Assembly (NCBI GenBank): GCA_900320815.1 | Contig: ONTY01000223.1 | Location: forward strand, 1-5,419 | Direction: 5' to 3' | DNA from: an uncultured Pseudomonadota bacterium | GTDB taxonomy: Bacteria; Pseudomonadota; Gammaproteobacteria; Burkholderiales; Burkholderiaceae_C | DNA: 5,419 nucleotides | Shown here: in pieces, positions 1 through 5,419 of the stretch | How positions within the stretch are numbered: position 1 is the stretch's first letter | Layout of the letters: each line of letters starts with the position of its first letter | Notes under the pieces: model-generated | Databases searched by the model: none | The model's input: the letters and a program-made list of their open reading frames with translations, nothing else | Told to the model about the DNA's origin: nothing | Program-made: the position numbers and the translations under genes

Positions 1-82
1 GCGGGAGCGGGCGCAGGGGCGGGAGCGGGCGCAGGGGCGGGAGCGGGCGCAGGGGCAGGAGCGGGCGCAGGGGCAGGAGCGG
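1..82. repeat. 18-bp tandem repeat coding a Pro-Ala linker
   Basis: Four full 18-bp units (1-18, 19-36, 37-54, 55-72) and a 10-base partial unit (73-82) lie head to tail. Units 1-3 are identical; unit 4 and the partial unit differ by one base (GCAGG for GCGGG at the unit start). Read on the minus strand in the frame of the zinc-ribbon protein, each unit encodes three Pro-Ala pairs, so gain or loss of a unit keeps the frame. The array continues past position 1, so its full copy number is unknown. Confidence 0.9.
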
Positions 83-479
83 CGCTTGCCTTGGCCACAG
101 GCCGGGGGGCTGCAGGGGCTTGGGCAGCGGCGATGCCGCCCGCAGGCGCGCTCGGCGATGCGCTGCTGCCGCTTTTCGCCTCAGGCGTCCACGGCAGTGG
201 CGGAGTGAGCGTGATGACATCCGCATCCTCATCCTCGTCCTCCAGGCTGGAGGAGGGGCCTTCGCGGTGGTGCAACAGGCTGGCGGCGTCTGGAATGGGA
301 GCGTCTTCCAGCTGGCGATACACCAGCGCCAGCTCTGTGCTGCGAGGCAGCATGTGCTGTGCGGCGTCGAACACTTGCTCGCAGTGCCCGCAGCGCACCC
401 AGCCGGCAGAGACACGCAACTGGTCGGGCACGACGCGAAACAGCGTCTGGCACTTGGGGCAGCAGGTGACGAAGTTCAT
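1..479 (-). CDS. Zinc-ribbon (MJ0042/DUF3426-type) protein, N-terminal part, cut by window edge
   Basis: The reading frame starts at the ATG at 479-477 and stays open to position 1, so about 159 codons are visible and the C-terminus lies outside. Residues 1-38 form a compact zinc ribbon with two Cys-x-x-Cys knuckles, C7/C10 and C30/C33, and end in the VFDA motif typical of MJ0042-type domains at the front of DUF3426 proteins. An acidic stretch follows (about residues 78-87, Glu/Asp-rich), then an Ala/Pro-rich linker that becomes a pure Pro-Ala repeat at the window edge. In this family a transmembrane helix and the DUF3426 domain usually follow; they cannot be seen here. The start overlaps the prmA stop by 4 bases (ATGA), which implies translational coupling. 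A zinc-ribbon/DUF3426 gene directly after prmA is the usual order in Burkholderiales. Its function is unknown; a membrane-anchored regulatory role is only a guess. Confidence 0.85.
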   Translation of the reverse strand, partial: MNFVTCCPKCQTLFRVVPDQLRVSAGWVRCGHCEQVFDAAQHMLPRSTELALVYRQLEDAPIPDAASLLHHREGPSSSLEDEDEDADVITLTPPLPWTPEAKSGSSASPSAPAGGIAAAQAPAAPRPVAKASAAPAPAPAPAPAPAPAPAPAPAPAPAP

Positions 480-1384
480 ACCCTCGCCTCTCCGCTGCGC
501 TGCGCGGCAAGCAGCACCCAGCCCTCTTCTTCATCTGCCAGCGCCAGCGCCAGGTGCGGCGCGTAGGCGCGCTGCAATTCTTCCGTCTGCCGCGTGAGCA
601 CACCGGCGAGCACCAGCGCACCGCCCGCTGCAACGTGCCCGGCCAGCAAGGGCGCGAGAACTTTGAGCGGCTGCGCCAGGATGTTGGCGAGCACCAGCGC
701 ATAGCTGCCCGTTGCCAGCTCTGGCGCACCGGCGCGCAGCACCTCGCCGGATACGCCGTTGGCGGCAGCATTGGCCTGTGTGGAGTGCACAGCAGCAGCG
801 TCAATGTCCACTGCATCCACCGCTGCGGCGCCGTGCAGCGCCGCAGCAATCGCCAGGATGCCGGAGCCGCAGCCGTAGTCGAGCACGCGCTGGCCTGCCG
901 GCGGGTGCGCGGCAATCCAGCGCAGGCACATGCGCGTGGTGGGATGCGTGCCGGTGCCAAACGCCAGCCCCGGATCCAGCCGGATAACGCGGCGTGCGGC
1001 AGCGGGAGCTTCGTGCCAGCTTGGCACAACCCAGAAATCTTCCGTAATGGGCACGGGGGCGAACTGCGCTTGGGTCAGCCGCACCCAGTCCTGCTCTGGC
1101 ACAGCAGCGATGGTGCCGCCCTGGCAGGCAGCAAAGCACTCCTGCTCCTGCAGCGCCGCCAGCGCCGCACGCGCCCCCTCCTCCTCGGCAAACAGCGCCG
1201 CAATGCGCGAATGCGGCCAGCTGTGCTGTGGTGCGGGCAGTCCCGGCTCGCCAAACAGGGCGCGCTCGGCGGCGCTGCCGGCGTCGGCGTCTTCCACCGA
1301 GACGCTAAGCGCATCCAGTGCCTCCAGTGCATCGCACACCGCCTCAACACCCGCTTGCGGGCAACTTAGGCACAACTCAAACAT
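476..1384 (-). CDS. prmA: Ribosomal protein L11 methyltransferase PrmA
   Basis: PrmA is a cytoplasmic S-adenosylmethionine-dependent enzyme that trimethylates ribosomal protein L11 (in E. coli at the N-terminal amino group and two lysines). The 302-residue product matches the usual length of about 295. Residues 1-110 form the less conserved L11-recognition domain. The catalytic domain is clear: the PrmA signature around DPGLAFGTGTHPTT (137-150), SAM motif I in VLDYGCGSG (167-175), the acidic DID at 193-195, and the family motif LVLANILAQPL (230-240). No key element is missing. The ATG at 1384 is preferred because MFELCL fits PrmA N-termini; only a weak AAGAG ribosome-binding sequence precedes it. 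A strong hairpin terminator sits just upstream, so expression may need its own promoter or read-through from accC. The stop overlaps the next start by 4 bases. Confidence 0.96.
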   Translation of the reverse strand: MFELCLSCPQAGVEAVCDALEALDALSVSVEDADAGSAAERALFGEPGLPAPQHSWPHSRIAALFAEEEGARAALAALQEQECFAACQGGTIAAVPEQDWVRLTQAQFAPVPITEDFWVVPSWHEAPAAARRVIRLDPGLAFGTGTHPTTRMCLRWIAAHPPAGQRVLDYGCGSGILAIAAALHGAAAVDAVDIDAAAVHSTQANAAANGVSGEVLRAGAPELATGSYALVLANILAQPLKVLAPLLAGHVAAGGALVLAGVLTRQTEELQRAYAPHLALALADEEEGWVLLAAQRSGEARV

Positions 1385-1398
1385 AGTGCTCTTGTTTC

Positions 1399-1430
1399 AA
1401 AAACTGCCAAGGCTCAAAACGCCTTGGCAG
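1399..1430 (-). terminator. Rho-independent terminator or attenuator between accC and prmA
   Basis: On the minus strand a perfect 10-bp stem (CTGCCAAGGC pairing with GCCTTGGCAG, plus-strand positions 1404-1413 and 1421-1430) encloses a 7-base loop and is followed at once by TTTTT (1399-1403). This is the classic intrinsic terminator layout, and it lies 32 bases after the accC stop and 14 bases before the prmA start. On the plus strand the stem is followed by CGCAAC, so it works in the acc direction only. Confidence 0.85.
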
Positions 1431-1462
1431 CGCAACGTTTGTATTGATGGGAACGGCGGCTC

Positions 1463-2701
1463 TTAACGCTGGCGCTCATTGAGCCAACGCTCCAGATAGT
1501 GAATGCTGGCGCCGCCCTGCAAGAATGTGGCGTCCACCAGCAACTCGCGGTGCAGCGGGATGTTGCAACGGATGCCTTCCACCACAGTTTCAGCCAGCGC
1601 ACCGCGCATACGCGCAATCGCCTGCTCGCGCGTGTCGCCGTATGTGATGATTTTGCCAATCATGGAATCGTAATTGGGCGGCACAAAATAATTGTTGTAA
1701 ATGTGCGAGTCCACGCGCACGCCCGGCCCGCCGGGTGCGTGCCAGGTGGTAATACGCCCGGGCGAGGGAGTGAATTTAAATGGATCCTCGGCATTGATGC
1801 GGCACTCAATGGCGTGGCCGCGCATCTGGATGTGCCGCTGCGAAAATGGCAGCTTTTCGCCCGCCGCCACCATAATCTGCGTGCGCACAATGTCCACACC
1901 GCTGGTCAACTCCGTGACCGGGTGCTCCACCTGCACGCGCGTATTCATTTCAATGAAATAGAACTCCGCGGGCGCCTCCTCAATCACTTTTTGGTTGCGC
2001 CGCTGCGTGGAGCAATCGCGCTCGCCCAGATAGACGGCGTTGCGGAATTTGTCCGCCATAATCTGTATTTCAATATGGCGCGGATTTTGCAGGAACTTTT
2101 CCATGTACACCGCCGGGTTGCCAAACGCGGCGGCTGCCTCCCCCTTGGTCATCTGCACCGCGCCCGCCAGCGCCGCCTCGGTATGCACCACGCGCATTCC
2201 GCGCCCGCCGCCACCACCAGCGGCTTTGATAATGACGGGGTAGCCAATTTGCCGCGCAATGCGGCGCACGGCGTCAGCGTCGTCGGGCAATTCCCCATCA
2301 GAGCCAGGCACGCACGGCACACCCGCTTTAATCATGGCCTGCTTGGCGGAAACTTTGTCGCCCATCAGACGAATGGATTCAGGCGAGGGACCGATAAACT
2401 GAAAGCCGCTTTGCTCGACGCGCTCGGCAAAATCGGCGTTTTCGCTCAAAAATCCATAACCCGGATGGATGGCCTCGGCATCCGTGACTTCCGCCGCAGA
2501 AATAAGCGCGGGCATATTCAAATAGCTTTGCGCCGAAGCCGCCGGGCCGATGCACACCGCTTCATCCGCAAGTTTGATGTATTTGGCGTCTTTATCGGCC
2601 TCGGAATACACCATCACCGCCTTGATGCCCAACTCGCGGCAGGCACGCTGCACGCGCAAGGCAATTTCGCCCCGGTTGGCGACCAGAATTTTCTTGAACA
2701 T
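1463..2701 (-). CDS. accC: Biotin carboxylase AccC carrying an internal 37-residue deletion
   Basis: AccC uses ATP and bicarbonate to carboxylate the biotin on AccB, the first half-reaction of acetyl-CoA carboxylase. The product is 412 residues against 449 in E. coli. Residues 1-245 align without gaps: [13 protein letters not shown] N-terminus (VANRGEIAL, 7-15), [10 protein letters not shown] (79-88), K116, K159, the glycine loop GGGGGRGM (162-169), E201, K238. The sequence then jumps from EEAPA (241-245) to [10 protein letters not shown] (246-255), skipping the block that equals E. coli 246-282. E. coli E288, N290, R292 and R338 are kept as E251, N253, R255 and R301. The lost block includes metal ligand E276 and adenine-contacting L278, so activity is doubtful. 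Position 236 is Asn where E. coli has His, probably a lineage difference. A CAAAGG ribosome-binding site lies 6 bases before the start. accB precedes it by 39 bases. Confidence 0.93.
   Translation of the reverse strand: MFKKILVANRGEIALRVQRACRELGIKAVMVYSEADKDAKYIKLADEAVCIGPAASAQSYLNMPALISAAEVTDAEAIHPGYGFLSENADFAERVEQSGFQFIGPSPESIRLMGDKVSAKQAMIKAGVPCVPGSDGELPDDADAVRRIARQIGYPVIIKAAGGGGGRGMRVVHTEAALAGAVQMTKGEAAAAFGNPAVYMEKFLQNPRHIEIQIMADKFRNAVYLGERDCSTQRRNQKVIEEAPAEFYFIEMNTRVQVEHPVTELTSGVDIVRTQIMVAAGEKLPFSQRHIQMRGHAIECRINAEDPFKFTPSPGRITTWHAPGGPGVRVDSHIYNNYFVPPNYDSMIGKIITYGDTREQAIARMRGALAETVVEGIRCNIPLHRELLVDATFLQGGASIHYLERWLNERQR
1966..1967 (-). other. Junction of the 111-bp in-frame deletion in accC
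   Basis: The deletion falls between these two bases, between codons Ala245 (1967-1969) and Glu246 (1964-1966). Compared with the E. coli protein exactly 37 codons are absent, so the frame is unbroken. The true breakpoint may be shifted by a few bases if the ancestral sequence had short homology at the ends, which cannot be seen here. Flanking residues on both sides are strongly conserved, which suggests that the loss is recent or artificial. Confidence 0.85.
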
Positions 2702-2707
2702 GAGCTG

Positions 2708-2713
2708 CCTTTG
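2708..2713 (-). promoter_or_regulatory. Ribosome-binding site of accC
   Basis: CAAAGG on the minus strand, 6 bases before the accC ATG (2701-2699). It is the clearest Shine-Dalgarno-like sequence in the window and supports this start together with the match of [13 protein letters not shown] to AccC N-termini. Confidence 0.6.
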
Positions 2714-2714
2714 T

Positions 2715-2735
2715 GCTGCGCGCCGCCGGCGCAGC
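2715..2735. other. Hairpin in the accB-accC gap
   Basis: A 7-bp perfect stem, GCTGCGC (2715-2721) with GCGCAGC (2729-2735), and a 7-base GC loop lie in the 39-base gap between accB and accC. In the transcribed (minus) direction it is followed by ACAAAGG, so it does not look like a terminator for the operon. It might stabilise the upstream message or tune accC translation, since it ends just before the ribosome-binding site. In the plus direction it is followed by CG and TTTTT. Confidence 0.4.
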
Positions 2736-2740
2736 CGTTT

Positions 2741-3184
2741 TTATTCAATGACAAAAAGCGGCTGCCCATATTCCACGGGCTGCCCATTTTCAACGAGCAC
2801 TTTGGCGACAGTGCCGCTTTTTTCGCACTCAATTTCGTTGAGGATTTTCATCGCCTCGATGATGCACAGTGTGTCGCCTTCTTTGACGCTCTGCCCTGCT
2901 TCCACATACGGACGCGCGCCCGGGCTGGATGCACGGTAGAACGTGCCCACCATCGGCGCCTTGACGACAAAGCCCGCCTCTTCCGCAGGTGCCGCCGCTG
3001 GCGCTGGCTGCGCCGCAGGCGCGGGGGCAGCGGCGGGCGCAGGCGCATACGCCACCACCTGCGGCGCAGCGGCTGTGCCGCCTTTGACAATGCGCACCTT
3101 GCCCTCGGCTTCGGTGATTTCCAGCTCGGAGACGTTTGATTCCGACACCAGGTCAATCAGGGTTTTGATTTTGCTCAGGTCCAT
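2741..3184 (-). CDS. accB: Biotin carboxyl carrier protein of acetyl-CoA carboxylase
   Basis: AccB carries the biotin that AccC carboxylates and that the AccA/AccD carboxyltransferase then uses to make malonyl-CoA in the cytoplasm. The 147-residue product is close to the family length (156 in E. coli). Residues 1-35 match the conserved N-terminal segment ([13 protein letters not shown]), residues 38-69 are the flexible Ala/Pro linker, and residues 73-147 are the biotinyl domain, with APMVGTFYR (76-84) and the biotinylation motif EAMK (110-113), so biotin attaches to K113. The end, PLFVIE, is typical. An in-frame stop lies just upstream (TGA at 3202-3200), so the ATG at 3184 is the first possible ATG, although its ribosome-binding site is weak. 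It is the first acc gene and lies 39 bases before accC. The protein looks complete, unlike AccC. Confidence 0.96.
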   Translation of the reverse strand: MDLSKIKTLIDLVSESNVSELEITEAEGKVRIVKGGTAAAPQVVAYAPAPAAAPAPAAQPAPAAAPAEEAGFVVKAPMVGTFYRASSPGARPYVEAGQSVKEGDTLCIIEAMKILNEIECEKSGTVAKVLVENGQPVEYGQPLFVIE

Positions 3185-3210
3185 ACCGTCAAGCCGTCTT
3201 CATTACTCAT
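3175..3210 (-). other. 11-codon ORF bridging the upstream stop and the accB start
   Basis: An ATG at 3210-3208 overlaps the stop of the upstream gene (ATGA) and opens a frame of 11 codons, [11 protein letters not shown], that stops inside the fourth codon of accB. It has no ribosome-binding site of its own but could receive terminating ribosomes and deliver them to the weak accB start. There is no proof that it is translated; chance is likely. Confidence 0.2.
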
Positions 3211-3893
3211 AGGGAGGGGAAAGAGGGAAATGTACCCCAGCCGCCTGGCGGCGCCTTGTCCTCTGCGGCGATACGTGCGCGCAATTGCGCTGCGCCGCCC
3301 AGTGCGCTGCGCCCATCGGCACCAAGGCGCCGCAGCGCGCCGCGCAACTCACCGGCAGAGCGCACGCGTAGCCGCACATCTACCGCCCTGCCAAGTGCCG
3401 GACACGCGCTGCCAAACACCAGCCACTCATGCCGCATGCCAGCGGCGTCGGGAGCGCGGCGCACGTCGTAGCGCACGCCGGCGTTGATGAGGGCGATGTC
3501 CAGCGCCTTGGCGTCGTCGCAAAACAGGTGCAGGCACACAGCAGAGTGCCGCGTCGCCAGTCCATTCCACACGGCGCCAGTGATATGCGGGCAAAACGCC
3601 GCCAGCCGCTGCATCCAGTGCAGCGCCAGCGCGCGCAGCGCCGCCAATTCGGCGCACTGCTGCGGGCAAAACAGCGCCAAGTGCGTGCGCACACTCTCGT
3701 GCAGCAAGGCGGCATCGGGCATTGGTGTGCGATCTGGCGCCCCTAAGTCGCGCGCTGCGCGGTGGCATGCCTGGCCCCAGTCTTCAGCGCCTTCGGCAAT
3801 CAGACGCGCAGCGGCGGTGGCAATGGCTGTTGTCGTGCTGGACGGGGAACGCTTCGCTGCGCCGGGCGCGTGAGGTGTGATGTTGCGTTTCAT
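3207..3893 (-). CDS. Uncharacterised protein; resembles a Burkholderiales family found near mpl
   Basis: The 228-residue product has no signal peptide or membrane segment and looks cytoplasmic. Features seen: a Ser/Thr/Ala-rich start (18-30); a conserved-looking helical part, AELAALRALALHWMQRLAAF (81-100); a core around GAVWNGLATRHS (106-117) and LHLFCDDAKALDIALINAGV (121-140); and an Arg-rich end with an unrelated-looking Phe/Pro/Ser tail. From memory it matches small Burkholderiales proteins often labelled UDP-N-acetylmuramate-alanine ligase; that name seems to be borrowed from the neighbouring mpl, as no P-loop or ligase motif is present. The core pattern (G-x-x-W-x-G-x-A-T-x-x-S followed by a hydrophobic strand) recalls a minimal nucleotidyltransferase fold, which is only an inference. 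It is divergent from mpl and ends 22 bases before accB, so it may share the acc transcript. The ATG at 3893 has no clear ribosome-binding site. Confidence 0.75.
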   Translation of the reverse strand: MKRNITPHAPGAAKRSPSSTTTAIATAAARLIAEGAEDWGQACHRAARDLGAPDRTPMPDAALLHESVRTHLALFCPQQCAELAALRALALHWMQRLAAFCPHITGAVWNGLATRHSAVCLHLFCDDAKALDIALINAGVRYDVRRAPDAAGMRHEWLVFGSACPALGRAVDVRLRVRSAGELRGALRRLGADGRSALGGAAQLRARIAAEDKAPPGGWGTFPSFPSL

Positions 3894-3901
3894 AAAAAAA
3901 G

Positions 3902-3931
3902 AGCATACAGCCCGCGCAAATTGCGGGTAAA
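3902..3931 (-). promoter_or_regulatory. Possible promoter for the uncharacterised gene (and perhaps accB/accC)
   Basis: On the minus strand TTTACC (3931-3926) and TATGCT (3907-3902) resemble sigma-70 -35 and -10 boxes separated by 18 bases. The -10 box ends 8 bases before the ATG at 3893, so transcription would begin almost at the start codon. A short inverted repeat, CCCGC with GCGGG (3911-3915 and 3923-3927), lies in the spacer and could be a protein-binding site. The match is moderate. Confidence 0.35.
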
Positions 3932-3978
3932 GCGCATGTTTTATCGAATATTTCAGCAGCGCAGCGGCGATGCTTTCC

Positions 3979-3984
3979 TAGAAT
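3979..3984 (+). promoter_or_regulatory. Possible -10 box of mpl
   Basis: TAGAAT (5 of 6 bases of TATAAT) ends 8 bases before the mpl ATG at 3993, with no purine-rich ribosome-binding sequence between them. If used, the transcript would be leaderless or nearly so. No good -35 box lies at the right distance. An alternative promoter is TTGCGG (3921-3926) with TCGAAT (3944-3949) at 17-base spacing, which would give a leader of about 35 bases. Confidence 0.4.
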
Positions 3985-3992
3985 CGCCTGCC

Positions 3993-5402
3993 ATGCACAT
4001 TCACATTCTTGGTATTTGCGGCACCTTCATGGGCGGTCTGGCGGCGCTGGCGCGCGAGAGCGGGCACACCGTCACCGGGTGCGATGCGGGCGTCTACCCG
4101 CCCATGAGCGAACAGCTCCGCGCTCTGGGCATTGACGTGGTATCGGGCTACGGCAGCGAACAGATGGCGCTGCGCCCAGACGTGTTCGTCATTGGCAACG
4201 TTGTCAGCCGCGCACGGCTGGCAGAGGGCGCTCCCAAATTCCCACTGATGGAAGCCATTCTGGATGCAGGCGCGCCCTACATCAGCGGCCCGCAGTGGCT
4301 GGCAGAACATGTGCTGCACAGCCGCCACGTGCTCGCCGTCGCCGGCACACATGGCAAAACCACCACCACCTCCATGCTGGCGTGGATTCTGGAATATGCG
4401 GGGCTGGAGCCGGGTTTTCTGATTGGCGGCGTGCCGCTGAACTTCGGCATTTCGGCACGGCTTGGCGGGCAGGCTGACGGGCAGCAGCAGCCATTTTTTG
4501 TCATTGAAGCCGATGAATACGACACCGCCTTTTTTGACAAACGCAGCAAATTTGTGCATTACCACCCACGCACACTCGTGCTGAATAATCTGGAGTTTGA
4601 CCACGCCGATATTTTTGACAATCTCGCCGCCATCGAACGCCAATTCCAGCACCTGCTGCGCACCGTGCCGGCGTCTGGCCAGGTCATCGTCAATGCGCGC
4701 GAGCCAGCCTTGGCGCGCGTGCTGGAAGCGGGCGTGTGGAGCGAGGTCACGCGCTTCGGCACAGAGGACAGCCAGTGGCGCGCCAGCGGCGACGCCAGCG
4801 ACTTTGAAGTGCTGCGCAGCGGCCACGCCGCAGGCCGAGTGCACTGGACGCTCACAGGCACGCACAACCAGCTCAACGCGCTCGCCGCCATCGCCGCCGC
4901 CGCACATGTGGGCGTGCCGCCAAGCCAAGCGTGCGCAGCGCTGGGCAGCTTCCAGAACGTGCGCCGCCGCATGGAAGTGCGCGGCTGCGCGGGCGGCATT
5001 ACGGTCTACGACGATTTCGCGCACCACCCCACCGCCATACGCACCACGGTGGACGGCCTGCGCCACCAATTGGACGCGGGCGGGCGCAGCGCCGAGCGCA
5101 TCCTCGCCATCTTTGAGCCGCGCAGCAACACCATGCGCCTTGGCACCATGAAAGAGCGCCTGCCGTGGGCGCTGGAAAACGCGGCGCAGGCGTTCTGCTA
5201 CGCCGCGCATCTGGACTGGGACGCCGCCGCCGCGCTCGCCCCGCTGGGCGCGCGTGCAGCCGTGGCGTACTCCGTGGACGAACTGCTGCAGCGCGTGCTT
5301 GCCGCCGCGCGTTCCGGCGACCACCTGCTGTGCATGAGCAACGGCGGCTTTGAACACGTGCACGAGCGCCTGCTGGAAGCGCTCGCCGCACAGCAGCAAT
5401 AG
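3993..5402 (+). CDS. mpl: UDP-MurNAc:L-alanyl-gamma-D-glutamyl-meso-diaminopimelate ligase
   Basis: Mpl is a cytoplasmic Mur ligase that joins recycled murein tripeptide (L-Ala-gamma-D-Glu-meso-DAP) to UDP-N-acetylmuramate using ATP, which feeds old wall material back into peptidoglycan synthesis. The 469-residue product is close to the 457 of E. coli. Residues 1-100 are the UMP-binding domain (HILGICGTFMGGLA, 4-17; SGPQWL, 98-103). The ATPase domain carries the P-loop GTHGKTTT (118-125), the metal-binding EADEYD (172-177), FFDKRSKFVHY (180-190) and NNLEFDHADIFD (198-209). The C-terminal domain has DDFAHHPTA (340-348) and EPRSNTMR (375-382). All expected motifs are present. The frame extends upstream to 3762, but the ATG at 3993 is chosen because MHIHILGICGTFMGG matches the true N-terminus of the family. 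It is divergent from the neighbouring minus-strand genes. Confidence 0.97.
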   Translation: MHIHILGICGTFMGGLAALARESGHTVTGCDAGVYPPMSEQLRALGIDVVSGYGSEQMALRPDVFVIGNVVSRARLAEGAPKFPLMEAILDAGAPYISGPQWLAEHVLHSRHVLAVAGTHGKTTTTSMLAWILEYAGLEPGFLIGGVPLNFGISARLGGQADGQQQPFFVIEADEYDTAFFDKRSKFVHYHPRTLVLNNLEFDHADIFDNLAAIERQFQHLLRTVPASGQVIVNAREPALARVLEAGVWSEVTRFGTEDSQWRASGDASDFEVLRSGHAAGRVHWTLTGTHNQLNALAAIAAAAHVGVPPSQACAALGSFQNVRRRMEVRGCAGGITVYDDFAHHPTAIRTTVDGLRHQLDAGGRSAERILAIFEPRSNTMRLGTMKERLPWALENAAQAFCYAAHLDWDAAAALAPLGARAAVAYSVDELLQRVLAAARSGDHLLCMSNGGFEHVHERLLEALAAQQQ

Positions 5403-5408
5403 CCAGGG

Positions 5409-5414
5409 TATAAC
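5409..5414 (+). promoter_or_regulatory. Possible -10 box for a gene beyond the window
   Basis: TATAAC (5 of 6 bases of TATAAT) lies 7 bases after the mpl stop. No convincing -35 box is seen upstream and the downstream gene is outside the window, so this is tentative. No terminator for mpl is visible in the last 17 bases. Confidence 0.25.
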
Positions 5415-5419
5415 TTCGT

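Noticed and set aside
1..82. Could the repeat be a CRISPR or iteron array
   Set aside because: The units abut with no spacers and read as Pro-Ala codons in an open frame, so it is a coding tandem repeat.
229..1029. 266-codon minus-strand frame overlapping prmA and the zinc-ribbon gene
   Set aside because: It is in another frame of the same strand, is extremely Arg/Ala-rich, and crosses two genes with firm family matches.
1991..1999. Asn236 in AccC where E. coli has His in the active site
   Set aside because: I believe that Asn occurs here in related betaproteobacterial AccC proteins, so it is probably lineage variation and not a second defect.
1499..3139. 546-codon open frame on the plus strand across accC and accB
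   Set aside because: It is antisense to two well-identified genes, its product is rich in His, Arg and Ala with no recognisable domain, and long antisense frames are common in GC-rich coding DNA.
3211..3232. Purine-rich tract on the plus strand (polypyrimidine on the minus strand)
   Set aside because: It is explained by the Pro/Ser/Phe-coding end of the uncharacterised gene; it is short and imperfect, so a triplex or regulatory role is not supported.
3762..3992. 77-codon N-terminal extension of mpl
   Set aside because: The extension overlaps the divergent gene on the other strand, and the family N-terminus matches from the ATG at 3993.
3978..5399. 473-codon open frame on the minus strand across mpl
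   Set aside because: It mirrors the full length of a clear mpl gene and its translation has no recognisable motif; it is a compositional shadow.

Overview
The window is GC-rich, tightly packed chromosomal DNA. Protein motifs and gene order point to a betaproteobacterium of the order Burkholderiales, most like Comamonadaceae. The lineage call is from memory of gene order and protein flavour, not from a search. Everything recognisable is core housekeeping: fatty-acid synthesis, ribosomal protein modification and cell-wall recycling. I see no mobile element, CRISPR array, tRNA or rRNA, and no candidate for a new defence or accessory system.

Layout. Positions 1-3893 hold five genes on the minus strand. 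In transcription order they are an uncharacterised protein (3893-3207), accB for the biotin carrier protein (3184-2741), accC for biotin carboxylase (2701-1463), prmA for the ribosomal protein L11 methyltransferase (1384-476), and the N-terminal part of a zinc-ribbon (MJ0042/DUF3426-type) protein that leaves the window at position 1. A short divergent promoter region (3894-3992) separates these from mpl on the plus strand (3993-5402), which encodes the murein tripeptide ligase.

How the genes work together. AccB and AccC are the carrier and the biotin-carboxylating enzyme of acetyl-CoA carboxylase, the first committed step of fatty-acid synthesis. A strong hairpin plus T-run between accC and prmA probably ends or attenuates the acc transcript. 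prmA and the zinc-ribbon gene overlap by 4 bases (ATGA) and are probably translationally coupled. Mpl recycles murein tripeptide onto UDP-MurNAc. The uncharacterised protein upstream of accB looks like a small family I remember near mpl in Burkholderiales.

Main surprise. The accC reading frame is open and well conserved along its length but lacks exactly 37 codons (111 bp), corresponding to E. coli AccC residues 246-282. The missing block carries the metal ligand Glu276 and part of the ATP site. Such a protein should not be an active biotin carboxylase, so this is either an assembly or sequencing artefact, a recent deletion, or a copy backed up elsewhere in the genome. Smaller points are an 18-bp tandem repeat coding a Pro-Ala linker at the window edge, possible leaderless starts for both divergent genes, and the absence of aroQ directly upstream of accB.
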